Below, in pieces: positions 14,426 to 19,398 of a stretch of 19,398 nucleotides of DNA. Position numbers and translations under genes: made by a program. Position 1 is the first letter of the stretch. Every line of letters begins with the position of its first letter. Source of the stretch: JBFWQM01 sp050249455 (GTDB lineage Bacteria; Pseudomonadota; Alphaproteobacteria; MPNO01; VGEU01); contig JBFWQM010000083.1 of assembly GCA_050249455.1 (NCBI GenBank), positions 1-19,398 on the forward strand. Reading direction: 5' to 3'. Below the pieces are notes generated by a model. The model ran no database searches. It was not told the DNA's origin and saw only the letters and a list, made by a program, of their open reading frames with translations.

Positions 14426-15561
14426 GCCGGCACCCGGGCGACGCTGTGCAGGATCGCGTCGATGCGCCCGGCCGCGACGGCGATCGCGTGGTCGCGCGCG
14501 GTCGCAGCCAGCGCGGCCTCGCGCATCGCGCGCCGCGCCGCCGGCAAATAGAGCATGTCGGCGACTGCCGCGGCGAACCCCGCCGCATCGCCTTCCGCCG
14601 TCAGCCGGCCGGTGATTCCGTCGCGCACGATGTCGGGGACCCCGCCGGCGTCGCCGGCGACCACCGGCAGCCCGGCCGCCTGCGCCTCCAGGATTGCCAG
14701 GCCGTAGGCCTCGCGAACGGCGGGCCATGCCAGGACGTCGGCGGCGGCATAATAGGCGGCCAGCGCTTCCGGCGGCTGCAGACCGGCCCAGCGCACCCGG
14801 TCGTCGCCCAGCGGCCGCAGCAAGGCCTCAACCGCGGGGCGCGCCGGCCCGTCGCCGACCACCACGATCTGCCAGGGGGCGCCGCCCAGGCCCGCCAGCG
14901 CGCCGGCGAGAACCCGGTAGGACGCCAGCTTGTCGCCCGGCCGCATCATCGCGACCGCCAGCAGCCACGGCCGCGATGGGTCCAGCCCGTGGCGGTCGGC
15001 CAGCGCGGCGCGGTGGCGGTCGCGCTCCGCGGCGGCGGCGGCGAACGGCGCGACGTCGGCGAACGGCCGCAGCAGATGCAGGCGGTCGTCCCGCCCGATG
15101 AGGCGCAGGACACCGGGCGCGTCGCGCGAATTCAGCCCGATCACCGCATCGGCGGCCCGGATCGCCGCGGCGGCGCCGGCGTATCCCGTGGCCCACGGCC
15201 CGTCCGCGCGCTTGCCGGCGACGGAGGCCTCGGCGATCACGTAGGGGATGCCCAGCGCGCGGCTGACCGCTGGCCCGATCCAGTCGGGCGCCTTGTGGTA
15301 GACGTGGTAGGTGAACCAGGCGTCGGGCGGTCGCCGCCGCAGCCGGCGCGCCAGCCGGTCGGCCAGCCGCGCGCCCAGCGCGGCCAGCCGCGCCTGCCGC
15401 GCCGGGTCGCCGTTGCCGTCGCGGCTGCGCAGGCGCGACGCCAAGGTCACCGCGTGCCCGGCCAGCCGCAGCGCCGCCACCATCTGGCGCGCCATCGTGC
15501 GGTCGCCCGAGGGCACCGGGTCGTCGGGCGGCTTCATGGGGGCGTAGAAGGCGACCCGCAT
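14422..15561 (-). CDS. Glycosyltransferase family 4 protein
   Basis: This 379-residue GT-B retaining glycosyltransferase has the N-terminal start MRVAFYAPMKPPDDPVPSGDRTM typical of an acceptor-side Rossmann domain. The donor domain opens with PWLLAVAMMRPGDKLASYRVL. The nucleotide-sugar motif EX7E is E284 to E292 (EAYGLAILE), followed by AGLPVVAGDAGGVPDIV. Donor and acceptor sugars cannot be read from the sequence. The gene starts 10 nt after the upstream GT4 stop, with GGGGGCGG before its ATG, and ends overlapping the phosphatase ATG. The N-terminal Arg-rich stretch around residues 60-80 (RLADRLARRLRRRPP) could help membrane association; this is inference. Confidence 0.92.
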   Translation of the reverse strand: MRVAFYAPMKPPDDPVPSGDRTMARQMVAALRLAGHAVTLASRLRSRDGNGDPARQARLAALGARLADRLARRLRRRPPDAWFTYHVYHKAPDWIGPAVSRALGIPYVIAEASVAGKRADGPWATGYAGAAAAIRAADAVIGLNSRDAPGVLRLIGRDDRLHLLRPFADVAPFAAAAAERDRHRAALADRHGLDPSRPWLLAVAMMRPGDKLASYRVLAGALAGLGGAPWQIVVVGDGPARPAVEALLRPLGDDRVRWAGLQPPEALAAYYAAADVLAWPAVREAYGLAILEAQAAGLPVVAGDAGGVPDIVRDGITGRLTAEGDAAGFAAAVADMLYLPAARRAMREAALAATARDHAIAVAAGRIDAILHSVARVPA

Positions 15562-15571
15562 GCCGCCCCCG

Positions 15572-16828
15572 TCAGGCTGCGGGGGTTTCGGTGCGCGCCG
15601 CGGCGCGGAGGCCGAACTTCTCGGCCAGGCGGCCGATGCCGGCGGCGCTGGAGAACTGCGTGCGCACCCGGCGCTCGGCAGCGCGGCCCATGAACAGGCG
15701 GCGGTCGGGCGCGGCGATCAGGCCAGCCAGCGCGCCGGCGAGCGCGGCCGCGTCGCCCGGCGGCACCAGCACGCCGGTGGCGCCGTCAACGATCAGCTCC
15801 GGGATCGCCGACACGCGGGTGGAGACGCAGGCCAGCCCCTGGCTCGCCGCCTCCATCAGGACGTTGGGCAGGCCGTCGCGGTCGCCGTCGCGCGCGACCT
15901 TGCTGGGCAGCACGAAGAGGTCGGCCTTGCGGTACCACGCCAGGACGTCCTCCTGGGCGCGGGCGCCCAGCCAGGCGACGCGGCCGGCGATGCCCGCGGC
16001 CGCGGCGTGCCTGGCGAGCCGGCGCCGGTCGCGGCCGCCGCCGATGTGCACCAGCCGCCATTGCAGTTCGTCCGGCAGTTGCGCCAGTGCGTCGATCAGG
16101 GTGTCGAACCCCTTCTTCTCCACCGCGCGGCCGACCGCCAGCACCACCACCGGGTCGTCGGCCCGGCTGCCGTCGCGGTGCGGGCGCAGGCCCGGCCGCG
16201 GCGCGAACCGGGCCAGGTCGATGCCGTGGTAGACCAGCTCCACCTTGTCGGGATCGGCGCTCAGCGCCGCCAGGTGCCCGCGCGCGGCGGCCGAGCAGGT
16301 GACCAGCCAGTCGCAGTCGGCGAGCTTCTCCGCGATCTCCCAGTCGGGGGTCGTCCACACGTCCTTGGCGTGGGCGGAGCCGGTCCACGGCCGGCCGGTC
16401 AGGATCGCCGCGTAGCGCGCGACCGAGGCCGGCGTGTGCAGGAAATGGGCGTGCAGCCGGGCGACGTCGGCCGGCAGCTCGTGGGCCAGCACCAGGGCCT
16501 GGCCGAAGCGGCGCACGCGGTTGGGCGTCGGGTCGCGGCGCAGGTCGCCCAGCCATGCCTTCAGCGCGGCGCCGAAGCGCGCGTCACGGCGCATCGCGGC
16601 GAGAGCGCGCCACACCCGCAGCGGCTCCCGCCACAGATATTCGGGCAGATAGCGCACCGGCGCCGCGATCTCGCGGTGGACAGGATGGACGGCGCGGTCG
16701 GTGGGGTGGCGCAGCGACCAGATCTCGATCGGCAGGCCAGCGGCCTCCAGGCCGCGGATCTCCTGCGCGATGAAGGTCTCGGACAGGCGCGGGTAGCCCT
16801 TGACGACGAAGGCGACACGCTCCGTCAC
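15572..16828 (-). CDS. Glycosyltransferase family 4 protein, WcaL/AmsK-like
   Basis: This 418-residue GT-B enzyme opens with AFVVKGYPRLSETFIAQEI, a hallmark of the colanic-acid (WcaL/AmsK)-like exopolysaccharide glycosyltransferases. LHAHFLHTPASVAR and SAHAKDVW lie in the acceptor domain. The donor domain shows LAVGRAVEKKGFDTLIDAL, and then the EX7E-type motif with Asp in the first position (D318 to E326, DGLPNVLME) and a following RVSAIPELI. It is expected to extend a lipid-linked or surface oligosaccharide in the cytosol. The start is GTG at 16828, four bases after the TGA of the preceding glycosyltransferase gene. The family match is strong; the exact sugar is unknown. Confidence 0.92.
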   Translation of the reverse strand: MTERVAFVVKGYPRLSETFIAQEIRGLEAAGLPIEIWSLRHPTDRAVHPVHREIAAPVRYLPEYLWREPLRVWRALAAMRRDARFGAALKAWLGDLRRDPTPNRVRRFGQALVLAHELPADVARLHAHFLHTPASVARYAAILTGRPWTGSAHAKDVWTTPDWEIAEKLADCDWLVTCSAAARGHLAALSADPDKVELVYHGIDLARFAPRPGLRPHRDGSRADDPVVVLAVGRAVEKKGFDTLIDALAQLPDELQWRLVHIGGGRDRRRLARHAAAAGIAGRVAWLGARAQEDVLAWYRKADLFVLPSKVARDGDRDGLPNVLMEAASQGLACVSTRVSAIPELIVDGATGVLVPPGDAAALAGALAGLIAAPDRRLFMGRAAERRVRTQFSSAAGIGRLAEKFGLRAAARTETPAA

Positions 16829-16832
16829 GACG

Positions 16833-18098
16833 TCAGGCGGCCCCCCGCGCCAGGGTCACCCGCGGTCGGCCGCGCGTTGCGATCAGGCGCTTGGCGGCGC
16901 GGTTGATGTTGCCCAGGCCGTCGAGCAGGCCGGGCACGATGACGTTCGACGGCACCGCCTGCTGCGGCAGGTGGCGCAGCGCCGTCGCCATCACCTGCGG
17001 CGGGCGCTTCTCGTCATCGACCAGCATCTTGACCAGACCGATCTCGTCGGCCCGCTTGGCGCGAATGTACTGCTCCAGCCGCGGAACCGTGCGCGGCACG
17101 ATCAGCGCCGGCTTGTCGAACGACAGGATCTCGCAGAACGTGTTGTAGCCGCCCATCGCGACGATCCCGGACGCGCGCGACAGGTAGGTCTCAATGTTGG
17201 CGTCGAACACCATGGTCCGGACCTGCGGCAGGCGCGCCGCCCGCTGCGTCAGCTCGGCCTGGGTCTCGGCCGGCATGAACGGGCCCAGCACCAGCAGCGC
17301 CGGGATCGGCGCGGCCCGGCCGTGCTCGTAGGCGCGCAGCACCCAGTCGAACAGCGCCTCCCCGTCGCCGCCGCCGCCGGCGGTCACCACGAGGTAGGGC
17401 TCCTCCAGGATCGGGACGGCGGGTCCGGCCGCCGGACTGGCGGCGGTCGCCCGGCGCAGATAGCCGGTATAGACCATCTTGCGCCGCACCGATTCCGGCA
17501 GCTTGATCTCGGCCAGCGGGTCGCAGATCTGGGGCAGGCCATAGACCCAGATCTCGTCATAGAGGTTCTGCAGCGCGGGCAGCACCTTCTTGCGCTGCCA
17601 TTCGGGCACCAGCAGCGACGGCTCGTCCATCACGTCGCGCAAGCCCAGCACCAGCGGCACTCCGCGCTCGCGCAGCATCTCGAGCGTCGCCTTGACCTCG
17701 CCGTGCAGGCCCAGCGGCTCCTTGTCGACGATGAACAGGTCGGGATCGAAGATCTCGGCGGTGTGCTGGATGATCGACGCCCGCATGGCCAGCGTCTCGT
17801 CGATGTCGATGTGAAGTTTAAGCGAGGTGTACTCGCCGTTGCGCCGCTTGATCACGCCCGGGATGCGCACGAAATCGACCCGCGACTTGTAGTCGAAATT
17901 ACCGATGATCGGCGACCCCGACAGGATCAGCACCGACATGTGGGGGTTGCGCTCGACCAGCGCATGGGCGATCGCGCGGCACCGCCTCAGGTGGCCCAGG
18001 CCAAAAGTGTCGTGGCTGTAGATCAGGACGCGGGCATGGCGGCCGCTGCGCGCTGGCAGGCGCGCATTCCGGCCGGTGCTGTTGGCTCGTCCGTTCAT
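16833..18098 (-). CDS. MurG-like (COG4671-type) glycosyltransferase, first gene of the long unit
   Basis: This protein of about 421 residues has VLIYSHDTFGLGHLRRCRAIA (24-44), the GxGHxxR loop, and the donor-site motif AMGGYNTFCEILSFDKPALIVPR (GGYNT at 316-320). IVDKEPLGLHGE and LGLRDVMDEP lie between them. The protein is paralogous to the product of 12678-13841 but about 35 residues longer. The start is uncertain: ATG at 18098 is preferred because the fold begins soon after. However, an in-frame GTG about 65 bases upstream and an ATG at 18233 would add basic, low-complexity residues. It is the first gene of the eleven-gene unit and is divergent from the ABC exporter at 18244. Its substrate is unknown; a sugar transfer at the cytosolic membrane face is likely. 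Confidence 0.87.
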   Translation of the reverse strand: MNGRANSTGRNARLPARSGRHARVLIYSHDTFGLGHLRRCRAIAHALVERNPHMSVLILSGSPIIGNFDYKSRVDFVRIPGVIKRRNGEYTSLKLHIDIDETLAMRASIIQHTAEIFDPDLFIVDKEPLGLHGEVKATLEMLRERGVPLVLGLRDVMDEPSLLVPEWQRKKVLPALQNLYDEIWVYGLPQICDPLAEIKLPESVRRKMVYTGYLRRATAASPAAGPAVPILEEPYLVVTAGGGGDGEALFDWVLRAYEHGRAAPIPALLVLGPFMPAETQAELTQRAARLPQVRTMVFDANIETYLSRASGIVAMGGYNTFCEILSFDKPALIVPRTVPRLEQYIRAKRADEIGLVKMLVDDEKRPPQVMATALRHLPQQAVPSNVIVPGLLDGLGNINRAAKRLIATRGRPRVTLARGAA

Positions 18099-18243
18099 CG
18101 TGGCCCGCTTATGCCGCTTGCGGCCCGGCTTGGCAGTAACTTCGGTCACAGGGACACCCGTGGTATTGTTCTTTTGCTGCACTCGGCGGCAGTGCGGTAA
18201 TGATGAACGAGCATGCTTGCGCGCGCATGACATCGTAACGGCT
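18099..18243. promoter_or_regulatory. Divergent intergenic region between glycosyltransferase and exporter genes
   Basis: These 145 bases are noticeably less GC-rich than their surroundings and must hold promoters for both directions. On the plus strand TTGCTG (18174-18179), an 18-base spacer and TAATGA (18198-18203) form a weak promoter candidate for the exporter. On the minus strand I see no convincing hexamer pair. A partial CRP-like site, AGTAA-N6-TCACA (18135-18150), matches eight of the ten core positions of TGTGA-N6-TCACA, a level that arises by chance fairly often. Confidence 0.3.
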
Positions 18244-19398
18244 GTGGAAAAGACGATCTATCAATACATTTTGCGCCACAGCCTGCGCCAGCAGATCGTG
18301 CTGACGCTGATGGCCGTGGCGTCGTTCCCGTTTCTCTACGCGTTCTATGAGCTTCCCAAGGAAATCGTCAACAAGGCGATCCAGGGTAAGAACATAAACT
18401 ATCCCGTCGAACTCGGCGGGATGGAATTCGAGCAGGTCGATTACTTGTTTCTGTTGACCGGCGCCTTCCTGGCACTGGTCGCCGTCAACCAGACATTCAA
18501 GTACGTCATCAATGTTTACCGCGGACGCATGGCCGAGCGCATGCTCCGCCGCCTGCGCTACGAGCTCTATGCCCGCGTCCTGCGCTTCCCGTCGTCCACC
18601 TTCCGCAAGCTGTCGTCGGGCGAGATCATCGCCATGCTCACCGGCGAGGTGGAGCCGCTGGGCGGCTTCATCGGGGAATCGTTCTCGCTGCCCGTCTACC
18701 AGGGCGGAACGCTGCTCGTCATCCTGGGGTTCCTGATGTACCAGAACCCCTACATGGCGCTGGCGGCGGTGGCGTTCTATCCGCTGCAGTTCTACCTGAT
18801 CCCTAAAATGCAGCGGAAGGTCAACGCCTTCTCCAAGGAGAGGGTGCGCCTGGTCCGCCGCCTGTCCGAGCGGATCGGCGAAAGCGTCGCCGGCGTGCCG
18901 GAAGTCCACGCCAACAACGCCGCCCGCCTCGAGCTCGCGGACTTCGCACTGCGGCTGGGTCGCATCTACGAGATTCGGTTCCAGATCTACAACTGGAAAT
19001 TCCTGGTCAAGTTTCTCAACAACACGATCAACCAGCTCGGGCCGTTCTGCTTCTACTCGATCGGCGGCTACCTCGTGATCCAGGGCCAGCTCGACGTCGG
19101 CACCCTGCTGGCGGCGGTGGCGGCGCACAAGGACCTCGCCGCGCCGTGGAAGGAGCTCCTGACCTACTACGAGTGGCGGGAGGACGCGCGGATCAAGTAC
19201 GAGCAGATCATCACCCAGTTCCAGCCGCCCGGCCTGATGGAGCCGGCGACGCTGGTCGGCGAACCCGACAGGGTGGAGCCGCTGCGCGGCGAGATCGTCG
19301 CGTCGAACGTCACCGTGCTCGACGACGTCGGCCAGCCGGTGCTCGAAGGCCTGTCGTTCCGGCTGCCGGCCCAGGGCCGCATCGCGGTGGTCGGGGCC
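18244..19398 (+). CDS. ABC exporter, TMD plus start of NBD (3' end outside window)
   Basis: The frame is open from GTG at 18244 to the right edge, giving 385 residues. The N-terminal 30 residues are basic (YILRHSLRQQ), and TM1 follows (IVLTLMAVASFPFLYAF). Further TM segments include YLFLLTGAFLALVAV, GGTLLVILGFLMYQ, and NQLGPFCFYSIGGYLVI. The long cytosolic helices contain RMAERMLRRLRYELYARVLRFP and SERIGESVAGVPEVHANNA, which is the type IV (MsbA-like) exporter plan. The NBD begins near residue 349 (GEIVASNVTVLD...VLEGLSF), and the window ends at GRIAVVGA, just before Walker A. It is probably a half-transporter moving a lipid, glycolipid or drug. The GTG has little Shine-Dalgarno, and a TTG at 18217 is an alternative. 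Being divergent from a glycosyltransferase operon suggests a glycoconjugate cargo. Confidence 0.85.
   Translation, partial: MEKTIYQYILRHSLRQQIVLTLMAVASFPFLYAFYELPKEIVNKAIQGKNINYPVELGGMEFEQVDYLFLLTGAFLALVAVNQTFKYVINVYRGRMAERMLRRLRYELYARVLRFPSSTFRKLSSGEIIAMLTGEVEPLGGFIGESFSLPVYQGGTLLVILGFLMYQNPYMALAAVAFYPLQFYLIPKMQRKVNAFSKERVRLVRRLSERIGESVAGVPEVHANNAARLELADFALRLGRIYEIRFQIYNWKFLVKFLNNTINQLGPFCFYSIGGYLVIQGQLDVGTLLAAVAAHKDLAAPWKELLTYYEWREDARIKYEQIITQFQPPGLMEPATLVGEPDRVEPLRGEIVASNVTVLDDVGQPVLEGLSFRLPAQGRIAVVGA

Noticed and set aside
1..19398. CRISPR array, tRNA/rRNA genes, insertion sequence or prophage remnants
   Set aside because: No regularly spaced repeats, tRNA-like cloverleaf, transposase or integrase motifs, or terminal inverted repeats were seen on either strand.

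Overview
This is a GC-rich, densely packed bacterial chromosome segment. Long spurious antisense ORFs, frequent GTG starts, 4-nt stop/start overlaps and the families present (PRC-barrel, class III adenylate cyclase, OppA/B/C/DF importer, MurG-like glycosyltransferases) suggest an alphaproteobacterium, probably Rhodospirillales-like. The taxonomic guess is inference. I see no RNA genes, IS elements, CRISPR arrays or phage genes.

Left part (1-2202, minus strand): a secreted PRC-barrel protein runs off the left edge. Beyond it lies a two-gene short-chain dehydrogenase (SDR) unit. One SDR is canonical. The other has lost all four residues of the SDR catalytic tetrad.

Divergent region (2203-2383): it holds a perfect TGTGA-N6-TCACA palindrome, the CRP-family consensus core, and a TTGACA-N17-TAGGGT promoter pointing right.

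Plus-strand operon (2384-5384): an MBL-fold phosphodiesterase-like hydrolase, a SAM methyltransferase and a six-TM class III adenylate cyclase follow, with overlapping genes. A CRP-like operator, a possible phosphodiesterase and a cyclase in one unit suggest a self-contained cyclic-nucleotide circuit. The operon ends at a strong hairpin (5390-5419) shared with the converging unit.

Long minus-strand unit (18098 down to 5425): eleven co-directional genes are joined by ATGA/GTGA overlaps or gaps of at most 10 nt. In transcription order they are a MurG-like glycosyltransferase, two GT4 glycosyltransferases, a histidine phosphatase, a second MurG-like glycosyltransferase, a polysaccharide-deacetylase-like protein, a small membrane protein, a fused OppDF-type ATPase, an OppA-type binding protein, OppB and OppC. 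Divergently, at 18244, begins an ABC exporter (TMD plus the start of an NBD) cut by the right edge. Together this looks like an uncharacterised envelope glycan or glycoconjugate system with an exporter, assembly and trimming enzymes, and an importer translationally coupled to them. No gene-free stretch exceeds 300 bases.
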